From positions 124,001 to 188,000 of the forward strand of contig NZ_QKPO01000001.1 in the NCBI RefSeq assembly GCF_003258355.1: a stretch of 64,000 nt of DNA, read 5' to 3'. Shown piece after piece: positions 37,556 through 46,228 of the stretch (positions are counted from its first letter, which is position 1; the number at the start of each line of letters is the position of its first letter). The translations under genes were made by a program, and so were the position numbers. The notes beneath the pieces are model-generated. The model worked only from the letters and a program-made list of their open reading frames with translations, ran no database searches and was not told where the DNA came from. The DNA is from Confluentibacter sediminis. Lineage in GTDB: Bacteria > Bacteroidota > Bacteroidia > Flavobacteriales > Flavobacteriaceae.

Positions 37556-38506
37556 TTAACCTAATATGCCAATTATTTGAGCAGCTAGCTCAGTTCCAAT
37601 CCTGTCTTGTGCTTCTTCTGTAGCCGCACCAATATGAGGCGTTAATGATAAGCTAGAGTTCATTAACAATGTGATTTCTGGTTTAGGTTCTTTTTCAAAA
37701 ACATCTAAAGCGGCACCAGCCACTTTTCCGCTCATAATAGCTTCAACAAGGGCTACTTCATCAATCACACCACCACGCGCAGCATTCGCAATAAATACCC
37801 CATCTTTCATCATGTCAAATTCTTTTTTACCAATAACGTAGCCATCTTGAGCAGGTACGTGTAAAGTAATAAAATCTGATTGTTTTATAACGTCTTCTTT
37901 TGAAATGGTTTTAATATTAAAATTTACAGTTTGACCATCAAAAAAGTCTAATTCTAAATTAACATTTTCCATAAAAGGATCAAATGCAATTACTTTCATG
38001 CCTGCTCCCAAAGCAACTTTAGCGGTTGCTTGACCAATACGACCAAAACCTATAACGCCTAGAGTTTTACCTTTTAATTCAACACCTTTAGCGTATGCTT
38101 TTTTAAGTTTGCCAAAATTGGCATCACCTTCTAAAGGCATATCTCTATTGGATTGGTGTAAAAAACGTGCTAAACCATAAAAATGACCAAACACTAATTC
38201 TGCAACAGAATGTGAAGATGATGCAGGCGTGTTAATTACATGAATACCTTTTGACTTCGCATAATCTACATCAATATTGTCCATACCAACACCACCACGA
38301 CCAATAATTTTAATACTTGGGCAAGCATCGATAAGGTCTTTTCTAACCGTAGTTGCGCTGCGTACCAATAGTACAGCAATGTCTTTTTCGTTAATATAGT
38401 TTGCTAATTGTTCTTGTGCTACAGTTGTGGTAATCACTTCATAGCCACCTTTTTCTAAAGCATCTTTACCACTTTGTGAAATACCGTCGTTTGCTAATAC
38501 TTTCAT
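37556..38506 (-). CDS. serA: D-3-phosphoglycerate dehydrogenase SerA (short type)
   Basis: Oxidises 3-phosphoglycerate, the first step of serine synthesis. The NAD domain has LGVIGFGRIGQATAKVALG; the catalytic Arg, Glu and His are in RSATTVRKDL, ANAARGGVID and LTPHIGAAT. At 316 residues it lacks the C-terminal ACT regulatory domain of the long enzymes, as is usual for Bacteroidota, so serine feedback by that domain is not expected. serC lies just upstream on the same strand. Confidence 0.93.
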   Translation of the reverse strand: MKVLANDGISQSGKDALEKGGYEVITTTVAQEQLANYINEKDIAVLLVRSATTVRKDLIDACPSIKIIGRGGVGMDNIDVDYAKSKGIHVINTPASSSHSVAELVFGHFYGLARFLHQSNRDMPLEGDANFGKLKKAYAKGVELKGKTLGVIGFGRIGQATAKVALGAGMKVIAFDPFMENVNLELDFFDGQTVNFNIKTISKEDVIKQSDFITLHVPAQDGYVIGKKEFDMMKDGVFIANAARGGVIDEVALVEAIMSGKVAGAALDVFEKEPKPEITLLMNSSLSLTPHIGAATEEAQDRIGTELAAQIIGILG

Positions 38507-38512
38507 TTTTTT

Positions 38513-38548
38513 AGTTAAAAGTTAAAAGTAAAAAGTTAAAAGTTTTAA
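38513..38548 (+). repeat. Dispersed AGTTAAA repeat, copy 2
   Basis: A run of AGTTAAA-like units in the serC-serA gap, like those at 16425 and 60144. Confidence 0.6.
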
Positions 38549-38631
38549 GAACGATTATACTTTTCACTTCAGATTAATCTTATTTTTTATGAGTTTGAGT
38601 AGGCCACTGAAATCTACCAGTGAAAATTTAT

Positions 38632-39696
38632 TTATGCTTTACTTTCCAATTCGCTCATCACTTCTACAAGTGCTTTTACACTTTCTATAGGTAAGGCATT
38701 GTACATAGATGCTCTATAGCCACCAACACTTCTGTGTCCGTTTAATCCACTAATGCCAGCTTCTTTAAGCATGGTTTCGAAGGTTTCTTTTAAATTTTCA
38801 TTTTCTAAAGTAAAGGTAGCATTCATGATTGAACGGTCTTCTTTTGCCGCAAACCCTTTAAACAAAGGATTCAAATCAATTTCAGAATACATCACTCTTG
38901 CTTTTTTCTCGTTCAATTCTTCAATAGCTTTTATACCTCCTAAATTTTTGATCCACTCTAGAGTTAACATAGATGTGTAAACTGCGAATACTGGAGGCGT
39001 GTTGTACATACTACCATTTTCAATATGGATTTTATAGTCCATAATTGACGGAATGTTGCGAGATACTTTACCAAGAATATCTTCTTTAATAACGACCAAT
39101 GTGGTTCCAGCAGGGCCCATGTTTTTTTGTGCCCCAGCATAAATTAATCCGAATTGAGAAAAATCTAACTGACGAGAAAAAATATCACTACTCATATCAC
39201 ACACCATTGGGATGGGTGAGTTAGGGAATGATTTTATCTGTGTTCCGAAAATAGTATTGTTTGAAGTACAGTGGAAATAATCATAATCCTCAGGAATATC
39301 GTAAGCCTTAGGAATGTAATTAAAGTTTGCCTCTTTTGAAGAAGCTACTTCATAAATGTCATCTAATTTTTTAGCTTCTTTAATGGCTTTGGCACTCCAA
39401 GTACCCGTGTTTAGATAACCCGCTCTTTTTTCCAAAAGATTCATGGCTACCATTAAAAATTGGGTGCTTGCACCACCTTGTAAAAACAATACTTTATAAC
39501 CTTTGCCCTCAAGCCCCATTAATTCCAATACCAAGGACCTTGCTTTTTCCATAACATCAATAAAAGCTTTGCTTCTATGTGATATTTCTAATATAGATAA
39601 ACCATCGTTGTTGAAATCAAGAACAGCCTCTGAAGACTTGATGATTACCTCTTGTGGTAAAATACTTGGTCCTGCACTAAAGTTATGTTTTTTCAT
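38632..39696 (-). CDS. serC: Phosphoserine aminotransferase SerC
   Basis: PLP enzyme making phosphoserine from 3-phosphohydroxypyruvate. Motifs: KHNFSAGPSILPQEV, LFLQGGASTQFLMV, CDMSSDIFS, the PLP Lys in IYAGAQKNMGPAG, and NGHRSVGGYRASMYNA at the end. 354 residues is normal. Together with serA it gives two of the three serine pathway steps; the gap to serA is 125 bases and contains a dispersed repeat. Confidence 0.96.
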   Translation of the reverse strand: MKKHNFSAGPSILPQEVIIKSSEAVLDFNNDGLSILEISHRSKAFIDVMEKARSLVLELMGLEGKGYKVLFLQGGASTQFLMVAMNLLEKRAGYLNTGTWSAKAIKEAKKLDDIYEVASSKEANFNYIPKAYDIPEDYDYFHCTSNNTIFGTQIKSFPNSPIPMVCDMSSDIFSRQLDFSQFGLIYAGAQKNMGPAGTTLVVIKEDILGKVSRNIPSIMDYKIHIENGSMYNTPPVFAVYTSMLTLEWIKNLGGIKAIEELNEKKARVMYSEIDLNPLFKGFAAKEDRSIMNATFTLENENLKETFETMLKEAGISGLNGHRSVGGYRASMYNALPIESVKALVEVMSELESKA

Positions 39697-39773
39697 TACT
39701 ATATATAAATTTTAGAGATGCAAAGTTGCTAATTAATTGTATATTTTGTGGTATAAATTCAATAATTTTTTCG

Positions 39774-40832
39774 CTAAATCGATAATAAAAATTCAATAGA
39801 ATCTGCGTTATCGGCATAATCCCAAAGTTCTGGTTTCTGAGTTTTACCAAACGGGATTTCGTTTTCAATAAATCCTTTTGAAACAATACATTGTATAGCG
39901 TCTTTTTTAGTGCTAAGTGTTTTTTTCAATGCATCTAAAGAATCGTAAAACTCATAAAATACAGTCGCAATAGGAGACGATAAACTTTCATCTTCTTTAA
40001 TCATAAGAAAGCCATTTTCTAGCATGTCAAATTCACTCATTAAATAAACAGCTTTGTTGTAATCGTAATTGTTGGCATATTTGGCTTTGTGGATAATAGG
40101 GTGCCAATGGTAAACAGCTTCAAAGAAAGCGTTAAAATCATAGTTTTTTGGAACAAATAATTTAGAAACATTTCTACAGCCCAAACCATAATACCTAAAA
40201 ATATCATTCGATAATTCTTTAAGATCTTCTTCTGTTTCTGTGCCAAGTAAAATAGCTGCCGAATTTCTGTTGTTCCTAATGATGGATGGTTTGTCTTTAA
40301 AGTAGTATTCAAAATAACGGGCCGTATTGTTACTTCCGGTGGCTATAACAGCATCAAAATGTTCTAGTTTTCCTTCTGTAAAAATGATGTGTTCTTTAAA
40401 ACCAGGTTCAGCATATTCCAAATATTTTGCCAAATAGGGAAGTAGTTGTTTATCGTTTGACGATTGTTTTACTATAACCTTATGTCCGCAAATCAATACC
40501 GATAAAAAATCATGAAATCCCACTAACGGAATGTTTCCAGCCATGATAATTGCTACCAATTTTGGGTTTTTGGTTTCAATAGCATAGGCTTTTAACCAAG
40601 TATTTAAATTAGTTTCGGTTAGTAAATTTGCCCAACCTTCCAAAGCAAATAATATATTCTCTTTTGTAAACCAACCATTATGCTCTTCGGCTAATCTTAT
40701 TTGCTGTTTAAAGCCATCGAAAAACAAACTATGAGGTTCTTCATTATTCTTTATATGGATAGATTCGTTAGAAAATTGCCTTAAAAAATCTCCTAATTTT
40801 ACAAAAGCGTTAATTCTTTGCTGTAAATTCAT
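39774..40832 (-). CDS. LuxC-like acyl-CoA reductase
   Basis: Member of the LuxC/acyl-CoA reductase family related to aldehyde dehydrogenases. The pattern AIIMAGNIPLVGFHDFLSVL, VIVKQSSNDKQLLPYL, VIATGSNNTARYF and GLGCRNVSKLFVP (with the likely catalytic Cys) is clear. The usual start is MNLQQRINAFVKLG; the frame runs 14 codons further upstream, but a -7 box at 40876 would leave that start outside the message. In this phylum it commonly stands between serC and a ferredoxin, as here; the physiological substrate is unclear. Confidence 0.88.
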   Translation of the reverse strand: MNLQQRINAFVKLGDFLRQFSNESIHIKNNEEPHSLFFDGFKQQIRLAEEHNGWFTKENILFALEGWANLLTETNLNTWLKAYAIETKNPKLVAIIMAGNIPLVGFHDFLSVLICGHKVIVKQSSNDKQLLPYLAKYLEYAEPGFKEHIIFTEGKLEHFDAVIATGSNNTARYFEYYFKDKPSIIRNNRNSAAILLGTETEEDLKELSNDIFRYYGLGCRNVSKLFVPKNYDFNAFFEAVYHWHPIIHKAKYANNYDYNKAVYLMSEFDMLENGFLMIKEDESLSSPIATVFYEFYDSLDALKKTLSTKKDAIQCIVSKGFIENEIPFGKTQKPELWDYADNADSIEFLLSI

Positions 40833-40875
40833 TCTAAGTTTGGTTATGAATGGTTTTGGCGTTATTTTTGCCATG

Positions 40876-40883
40876 CAAAGTTA
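40876..40883 (-). promoter_or_regulatory. -7 promoter box for the acyl-CoA reductase gene
   Basis: The minus strand reads TAACTTTG. The predicted transcription start falls at about 40870, downstream of the furthest open-frame start at 40874, which fixes the gene start at 40832. A TATTTTTG box on the + strand at 40863-40870 may serve the divergent ferredoxin. Confidence 0.5.
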
Positions 40884-40960
40884 GAAAAATGTAATGAACG
40901 ACCTTTTTTTAAACTCACTTTTATAAAAAGTTTAAAAAGAATCAATTAAAAAGAAAAGCT

Positions 40961-41314
40961 ATGGCAATTATTATAACAGACGAATGTATAAACTGCGGTG
41001 CTTGCGAACCTGAGTGCCCAAATACAGCAATATATGAAGGTGCCGATGATTGGCGCTATAAAGATGGGACAAGCTTAAAAGGTAAAGTGGTATTAACCAA
41101 TGGTAAAGAAGTTGATGCCGATGAAGCCCAAGAACCTGTAAGTGATGAGGTTTACTATATTGTGCCAGATAAATGTACAGAGTGTAAAGGGTTTCATGAC
41201 GAGCCGCAATGTGCTGCCGTTTGCCCTGTAGATTGTTGTGTGCCAGACGAAGACCATGTGGAGACTGAAGAAGCATTGTTGGCTAAACAACGTTTTATGC
41301 ACCCTGAAGAATAA
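40961..41314 (+). CDS. 4Fe-4S dicluster ferredoxin
   Basis: A 117-residue electron carrier. The first cluster motif is [12 protein letters not shown] (residues 10-21). The second is spread as [22 protein letters not shown], with the longer Cys spacing typical of Bacteroidota/proteobacterial ferredoxins of this type. The central acidic stretch is not part of the clusters. It is divergent from the acyl-CoA reductase and ends at a strong terminator. Confidence 0.93.
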   Translation: MAIIITDECINCGACEPECPNTAIYEGADDWRYKDGTSLKGKVVLTNGKEVDADEAQEPVSDEVYYIVPDKCTECKGFHDEPQCAAVCPVDCCVPDEDHVETEEALLAKQRFMHPEE

Positions 41315-41337
41315 TCTACAAACATCGATTGATATTT

Positions 41338-41368
41338 AAATCCTGAGTTAATAGCTCAGGATTTTTTT
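41338..41368 (+). terminator. Rho-independent terminator after ferredoxin
   Basis: Stem AAATCCTGAG/CTCAGGATTT with a short loop and seven T. It marks the junction between the core region and the accessory array; the stop of the GrpB-family gene overlaps its T run. Confidence 0.88.
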
Positions 41369-41960
41369 ATATGTGTTGTGCGCTGGCTTTTCCGCTGATG
41401 ATGTCTAAAGTTTCATTTACAAAATCGGTCTTTCCAAGGACATAAGAACCTCTATCGTTTTTGAATTTAGTTGCTAATTCGAGTTTTAGATTTTCGTATT
41501 GTTTGGCTCTTTTAGGATTTGAATTTAAAAAGTCCCGAAAGTCAATTTGTTTCCACATTACGTTGTCTTTTGGGCACATGTGTATATGAAAAATCTGTTC
41601 CTTTTTACCATCAATATGATATCCTTTCCCGAAAGATGAGTACGCCTCGATATGGTCTCGGGCAGGAACCACAAAATGAGAGTATCCTAATTCCGTAAAA
41701 TTGGCGATTAGATTTTCGTCAAATAAGGTTTCTTTTGGGATCTCTATCATCAAATCGATATATGGTTTTGATTTGATACCAGGAATTGATGAACTTCCAA
41801 AATGCTCTACTCGCAAGATGATATCATTCCCGACTTTTTCTATAATTCTCTCTTTTTCAATTTGGTAAATAGTTTTCCATTCCGGATTATGGTCAACCAA
41901 CTCAATGGGAAAAAGTGTATTCCAATCCTCCTTGGTTAAATCATATAAAGTCTTTTTCAT
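41367..41960 (-). CDS. GrpB/UPF0157 family protein
   Basis: A 197-residue protein of the GrpB family, which belongs to the nucleotidyltransferase superfamily; the reaction is unknown. Family motifs: VDHNPEWKTIYQIEKERI, VEHFGSSSIPGIKSKPYIDL (the G-S-T/S plus D-x-D-like core), HIHMCPKDNVMW and FRDFLNSNPKRAKQYENLK. It is the first gene next to the core boundary and follows a lipoprotein gene by 20 bases on the same strand. Confidence 0.88.
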   Translation of the reverse strand: MKKTLYDLTKEDWNTLFPIELVDHNPEWKTIYQIEKERIIEKVGNDIILRVEHFGSSSIPGIKSKPYIDLMIEIPKETLFDENLIANFTELGYSHFVVPARDHIEAYSSFGKGYHIDGKKEQIFHIHMCPKDNVMWKQIDFRDFLNSNPKRAKQYENLKLELATKFKNDRGSYVLGKTDFVNETLDIISGKASAQHI

Positions 41961-41980
41961 TGTATTTTGTTTTTTTTATT

Positions 41981-42568
41981 TTAATAATGTGCCCAAATCA
42001 ATTCCATATCTTGACCAAGTATTTCATTGAGATTTTTAATCAAGTCAGCTTTTTGATTGTCTTTAATGTTAGGATTAATTAACTCTATTATATACTTTGA
42101 AAATCCCGAAGGCATTTCATATTCTAAGTCGTTAAGGCATGTCTGTTTATGACAGCAAGGTGTTAAAAAGGTCAGGTCGGCAAAAGAATTTTGATAGGCT
42201 TTGTCCATCGCTTCTTGCCAGTTTTCGATTTCAATTTTCTGTCCACAATGGTTACAACGTACTGATTCAAAATTTTCGCCCGAGTCTATGAACTCAATAT
42301 TTTTCATTAGGATTGACCTTATCTCATTTTCCGAAAATTCAGTTGCCAAATATTTTATTACTTCCTTTTGTTGTTCTGTTGAAGGTTCATAATTCGGTTT
42401 TGTTGGGATAATTTTTAATTGATTTCCTGAAAATGTCGATGATTCGGGTTTATAGGTTAGTTCGAATTTTTCGTCCGTTCTATTTTCATTTATGTCCATG
42501 GAGTTTGGTTTTTGACCGCAAGCAAAAAGCAATTGAATAATTGTCAATATGAGTATAGTTCTGTTCAT
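41981..42568 (-). CDS. Lipoprotein with CxxC and CC motifs, unknown function
   Basis: A lipoprotein of about 195 residues (signal ILTIIQLLFACGQK). The start is set at the Met directly before NRTILIL; the open frame runs four codons further into repeat A. The mature part contains a paired cysteine arrangement, VRCNHCGQKIE followed about 35 residues later by TPCCHKQTC, which could bind zinc. I do not recognise the family. Its 5' flank is repeat A copy 1, so it looks like one unit of the repeat-separated array. Confidence 0.7.
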   Translation of the reverse strand: MNRTILILTIIQLLFACGQKPNSMDINENRTDEKFELTYKPESSTFSGNQLKIIPTKPNYEPSTEQQKEVIKYLATEFSENEIRSILMKNIEFIDSGENFESVRCNHCGQKIEIENWQEAMDKAYQNSFADLTFLTPCCHKQTCLNDLEYEMPSGFSKYIIELINPNIKDNQKADLIKNLNEILGQDMELIWAHY

Positions 42569-42575
42569 TTTTACA

Positions 42576-42791
42576 TGCACGCTAACTTATTTATATACAC
42601 AACTTTCTTCAGCATATCCAACCAAATTGACAAGATATGCTCAAGTTTTAACATGTCTTCTTCCGCTTATTTTTTTTGTTTATTTTTCAAATGCTTACAA
42701 CACCAACCATATTAACCTTTCTTACAAACAATCAAAACCACAAGCCAGCAACTACCATTGGTTTAGCTAAAAATAGCAATTTTTATATACG
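42576..42791 (-). repeat. Repeat A, copy 1
   Basis: A 216-bp element between two unrelated minus-strand genes. It matches 46697-46912 over its whole length with two base changes and two single-T length changes. It contains a hairpin (AGCATATC at 42611-42618 against GATATGCT at 42634-42641). The + strand end reads TTATATACG. Short open frames in it are not conserved between copies, so it is not coding. Confidence 0.92.
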
Positions 42792-42804
42792 TTACCCACA
42801 GTAT

Positions 42805-43395
42805 TTATTTTTCACTTTTCAGTCTTACTTCCGTAATTACTTTATTCAGTTCGGCAAACAGATTAGAAAATTCCGATTTCCCAGATTCAAGTCCGCTTAA
42901 ACTTTGAGAAATGATATAACTTCCATTTTCAGTCAGAAAATTGAAGTTAGTCATGCCACTTTTCGGTAAATCCATTTTTTTAGTTTTTGTTGCTTTGTCT
43001 AAATATTTTTGTCCGTTTTCCACAAATTTAGTTACTACTTTTTTAGTGCTTTCGTGTTGTCCAGCTCCAATAATTATAGCACCTGAACTCATATAAATAC
43101 TAGTGTCTCCAGTTAAAAATGTTACAACAGTCACAGTAGTTCCTTCCATATCCATTTCAGACACAATTCCGTAAACTTTATCCTTTTCAATTGTATTCAA
43201 ACCCAATTGTTCAGCAGTAACCGAAAACGCCATTTTTCTCATTTCAGCGTAATGATTTTGTTCAGTTTTCTTTCCAACCTGCTGATATTCGGCTATATCT
43301 TTTTTCGATTTATTACCATGTTTGTTGGCATAAAACAATCCAATTCCAATGACTAAAATTAAAAGGAAGGTTTGTGTCATAGTCAGTTTTATCAT
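42805..43395 (-). CDS. Small exported or membrane-anchored protein, unknown function
   Basis: A protein of about 196 residues with one N-terminal hydrophobic helix (FLLILVIGIGLFYANKHG). The start is placed at MIKLTMTQ, because the frame upstream enters an inverted repeat and repeat B. The body shows VTAEQLGLNTIEKDKVYGIV and VVTFLTGDTSIYMSSGAIIIG. No family is recognised. It lies between repeat A copy 1 (downstream) and repeat B copy 1 (upstream). Confidence 0.68.
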   Translation of the reverse strand: MIKLTMTQTFLLILVIGIGLFYANKHGNKSKKDIAEYQQVGKKTEQNHYAEMRKMAFSVTAEQLGLNTIEKDKVYGIVSEMDMEGTTVTVVTFLTGDTSIYMSSGAIIIGAGQHESTKKVVTKFVENGQKYLDKATKTKKMDLPKSGMTNFNFLTENGSYIISQSLSGLESGKSEFSNLFAELNKVITEVRLKSEK

Positions 43396-43415
43396 ATTGT
43401 AGTTATATAGAAGAA

Positions 43416-43436
43416 TATAGTTACCAGTAACCATAT
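43416..43436 (-). repeat. Inverted repeat upstream of the gene at 43395
   Basis: GTTAC-CA-GTAAC core with extended arms (one mismatch), 20 bases before the start codon. An almost identical, perfect version lies at the same distance from the gene starting at 47708. Confidence 0.7.
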
Positions 43437-43438
43437 AT

Positions 43439-43701
43439 CTATTCAAAAATAAATAAAATACCTACAAAAATAAAGATTATCAAATTATTTTATTAACCCC
43501 CGCAATACGCTAACACCATAGGTGTTAGAAAAACATTAAAATGTTGTTTACAAGTAGGAGAGAACCTAGCTATTGTTTTTAGTAAAAGAGTATGTACAAG
43601 CTCGAAACGTTGTTTTTAAGGAACTTTAAAATAGCTAATTATAAAATGATCTAAAAAGAGAAACTGCCTTTACGGTTATTGAAATTTATGGGCTTGTGCA
43701 A
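43439..43701 (-). repeat. Repeat B, copy 1
   Basis: A 263-bp element filling most of the gap between 43395 and 43716. A 102-base core (43503-43604) has one difference from copy 2 (45156-45257). It holds the hairpin CTAACACC-ATA-GGTGTTAG and minus-strand TATTTTTG boxes at 43444-43451 and 43465-43472 that point into the next gene. Apart from the repeat nothing is seen in this gap. Confidence 0.92.
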
Positions 43702-43715
43702 ATTGGTTAATGGTG

Positions 43716-45059
43716 TTACAGACTGTACTTTTTATTTGTCATAGAATCCAAAATTTCAATAATCTTTTCATTTTTTAGAATATACATGCCTAGCCTTTCA
43801 TGAGATATTCCATTTTCTAATTTGTATTCATAAGTGGGAATATTATCAACTAATTTTGAACCAAATGATTTGAATTGAATGTTTCTTAAATTCTTTACTT
43901 CTTCCGCTACTTCAGTAATGTGAGTTGAAATAAAGAAGGAGCTATCCAAAATATTGGAAAAAGATTTTATTATCAGTAAGGATCCATCAAAAGCATCCTT
44001 TACATTTGTGCCTCTAAATAATTCATCAAAAACTACAAAAAGTTTTTTCTTCTCTTTGATTTTCAATATTGTTTCCTTTATTCTGTTGACCTCACTATAA
44101 AAATGACTATACCCTAAATTAATATCATCTGTTAAGTTTATTGTAGTAACAATTCCATTATAAATGGTCGTTGTCATCTTTTTAGCTGGAATTGGAAATC
44201 CGATATGAGCTAAATAAACTAATAGTCCAACTGATTTTAGAAAGGTTGATTTACCAGCCATGTTCGGACCAGTCAAAAAACACAAGTTAGAAGATTCATC
44301 AATTTCAATGGAATAAGGAACAGCATTATTTAACAATGGATGGTAAAATTCTTCAATTGAAAGAGATTGTGTTGTTAGATTTGAATAACTTGGTAAAGAG
44401 AGTTTTTTTTGTTTCGCAACTTTCGCAATTGAAATAAATGCATCCAGATTGTAAACTAAATCAATAATTTCTCGTAATTCATTTTTATGTTTTTCGCGAA
44501 ATAGATTGTCCAATTTGTTGAGCTTGGTATAAGTTATTTTTGGTCTTTTATCATATAAGTCTTTAAAATCTAGGTTGTCAATTAATTTTGAAATATTTTT
44601 CTGATATTCAGTAAGTTTTAAGGGAATGTCTGATTTATTTAATGCTTCAATTTTTTCTTTAAGTTCAACCAACAAATAAGCTAATTGCTGAACACCCGAT
44701 TTTATAATGTAATAATTATTGGTAGGAGTGATTCTATAAGATAGATGTTGCAAGAAAGCATCAAAAAAATTATTTCTTAGAGGAGCAATATTTAGTCTTT
44801 GATAATGTTCAATGAATTCTAACTGACTTGAATTTATTTTTAACTCAAAATCTGTTTCCAATATAAACTGAATTAATTCCGTTCTTTGTCTTAACTCATT
44901 AATATCAGTAATTGGATTTTTCATTAACTGGTATAAAAAACTCTTACCTCCAATTGTTTTTGTTTGGTTATAGAAGTTTGAAATAGAATTATCAGAACTG
45001 ACATCAGCAAAAATTTCTAAGTCTTTTATTGTTTGTTTATCTAAATCAAATTCTATCAT
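43716..45059 (-). CDS. MutS-like ATPase lacking the mismatch-recognition domain
   Basis: A 447-residue relative of MutS. The N-terminal 240 residues look like the MutS core and lever helices (IGGKSFLYQLMKNPITDI resembles the domain III start), and the C-terminal ABC ATPase has Walker A LTGPNMAGKSTFLKS (about residues 261-275), Walker B LFVVFDELFRGTN and FISTHITEVAEEV. Mismatch-binding domain I and the connector are absent, as in MutS2-type or 'MutS-related' proteins. It lies between repeats B1 and B2, so it is carried in the array rather than being the housekeeping mismatch repair gene. Confidence 0.88.
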   Translation of the reverse strand: MIEFDLDKQTIKDLEIFADVSSDNSISNFYNQTKTIGGKSFLYQLMKNPITDINELRQRTELIQFILETDFELKINSSQLEFIEHYQRLNIAPLRNNFFDAFLQHLSYRITPTNNYYIIKSGVQQLAYLLVELKEKIEALNKSDIPLKLTEYQKNISKLIDNLDFKDLYDKRPKITYTKLNKLDNLFREKHKNELREIIDLVYNLDAFISIAKVAKQKKLSLPSYSNLTTQSLSIEEFYHPLLNNAVPYSIEIDESSNLCFLTGPNMAGKSTFLKSVGLLVYLAHIGFPIPAKKMTTTIYNGIVTTINLTDDINLGYSHFYSEVNRIKETILKIKEKKKLFVVFDELFRGTNVKDAFDGSLLIIKSFSNILDSSFFISTHITEVAEEVKNLRNIQFKSFGSKLVDNIPTYEYKLENGISHERLGMYILKNEKIIEILDSMTNKKYSL

Positions 45060-45091
45060 TTGTTGGTTTCTTGGTGTTGCCCGTTACATAG

Positions 45092-45365
45092 CTACCCAAA
45101 AATACCCAAAATACCTACAAAAACACATAATATCATATTATTTTATTAACGCCAGCAATACGCTAACACCATAGGTGTTAGAAAAACATTAAAATGTTGT
45201 TTACAAGTAGGCGAGAACCTAGCTATTGTTTTTAGTAAAAGAGTATGTACAAGCTCGGAAGGTTGTTTTTAAGTAACCTTAAAATAACTAATTATAAAAG
45301 TCATCTAAAAAAAGAACCACCTTAAAAGGCAGGCAGTTATCGAAGTCTGTTATTGGCTTGTGTAA
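45092..45365 (-). repeat. Repeat B, copy 2
   Basis: Second long copy of repeat B filling the gap 45060-45392. It has the same hairpin (45163-45181) and a minus-strand TATTTTTG box at 45097-45104 in the same position as copy 1. The outer third diverges from copy 1 and is about 11 bases longer. Confidence 0.92.
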
Positions 45366-45392
45366 TGAATACTGGGGTTGAGCTACGTTTTT

Positions 45393-46091
45393 TTATTCCG
45401 CTTTTATAAATTCCGAACCGTTCCATAACTTAACACTCAATTCAGCCATATTATGGAAGTTTATCAATTCTGTTTCTTCGTCAATTAAACCAGAATTTAA
45501 TATTATCATTCGGCTATCTTTTCTAAATTCCGAACCCAATGCAGATAAATAGTCACCATAAATTTTTCCATTTATTCTGTCGACAATAACCCCACTTTGG
45601 CAGGATGAACCACAACCCCAAATTACTAAAGTATATTTTCCAGCAAAATTTATTCCGTTTTTACATTCCTCTTTTATCCTTGTAATATATCTTTTTGCTT
45701 CCGGATAAGAATTGAAATCAGGTTCAGCTAATTTTCCATTATATATTTCTGATTGGTATTTATCAAAATTATATTTTGGATTTAGCTTTTCGTAAACTTT
45801 AAACTTTGTTTCATCAAGATTTTTAGCAATAATTAAAATGTTATTTTTTTTGTCGACAACTTTGAAGTTTGGAAAATTCAAACTGTCTTTATCATTAACA
45901 ATTTTGATTTCCGCTTTCTTGTTTCCAATTATTAAATAATCGGCTGTGTTGATTAACGTGTCAATTTCTTCAAATTGTAATTCCGTTTGAATTAATTCCA
46001 CATTATTTTTTTTAGTCGTCTTGTTTTGACAACTAATAAATAAAAAAACTAAAATTATTATGTAATTACTTCTAGGATTTAAATGTAGCAT
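45393..46091 (-). CDS. Lipoprotein of unknown function
   Basis: A 232-residue lipoprotein (signal IIILVFLFISCQN). The mature part carries a conserved-looking segment NFAGKYTLVIWGCGSSCQSG around residues 155-175, a form I have seen in uncharacterised bacterial proteins but cannot name. It lies between repeat B copy 2 (downstream) and a 21-bp inverted repeat (upstream). Confidence 0.72.
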   Translation of the reverse strand: MLHLNPRSNYIIILVFLFISCQNKTTKKNNVELIQTELQFEEIDTLINTADYLIIGNKKAEIKIVNDKDSLNFPNFKVVDKKNNILIIAKNLDETKFKVYEKLNPKYNFDKYQSEIYNGKLAEPDFNSYPEAKRYITRIKEECKNGINFAGKYTLVIWGCGSSCQSGVIVDRINGKIYGDYLSALGSEFRKDSRMIILNSGLIDEETELINFHNMAELSVKLWNGSEFIKAE

Positions 46092-46115
46092 GACGCGTTT
46101 GTATAATAGTAAGGT

Positions 46116-46160
46116 TTTGCTAGCTTCTGATTTTCCGAAGGAAAATCAGAAGCTAGCAAA
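46116..46160. repeat. 21-bp perfect inverted repeat
   Basis: Arms at 46116-46136 and 46140-46160 are perfectly complementary over 21 bases, separated by GAA. The arms begin TTTGCTAGC and contain TTCTGATTTTCC. It lies 24 bases upstream of the lipoprotein gene at 46091. No T run follows on either strand, so it is not a typical terminator. Confidence 0.9.
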
Positions 46161-46176
46161 CAAGTAACTGCTTTAG

Positions 46177-46200
46177 TTTAGCTAAAACTAGCAATTTTTC
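46177..46200 (-). repeat. Fragment of repeat A (copy 3)
   Basis: About 24 bases matching one end of repeat A (GTTTAGCTAAAA, then AGCAATTTTT, with one or two changes). The rest of the element is missing. Confidence 0.65.
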
Positions 46201-46228
46201 AACTCAGTTCTTGGTTGTGTGTAGGCTA

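Noticed and set aside
42512-42900. Open frames of 60-75 codons inside repeat A (both copies)
   Set aside because: A single-T length difference between the copies shifts the frame, so the same frame is not kept; the shared text is a repeat, not a gene.
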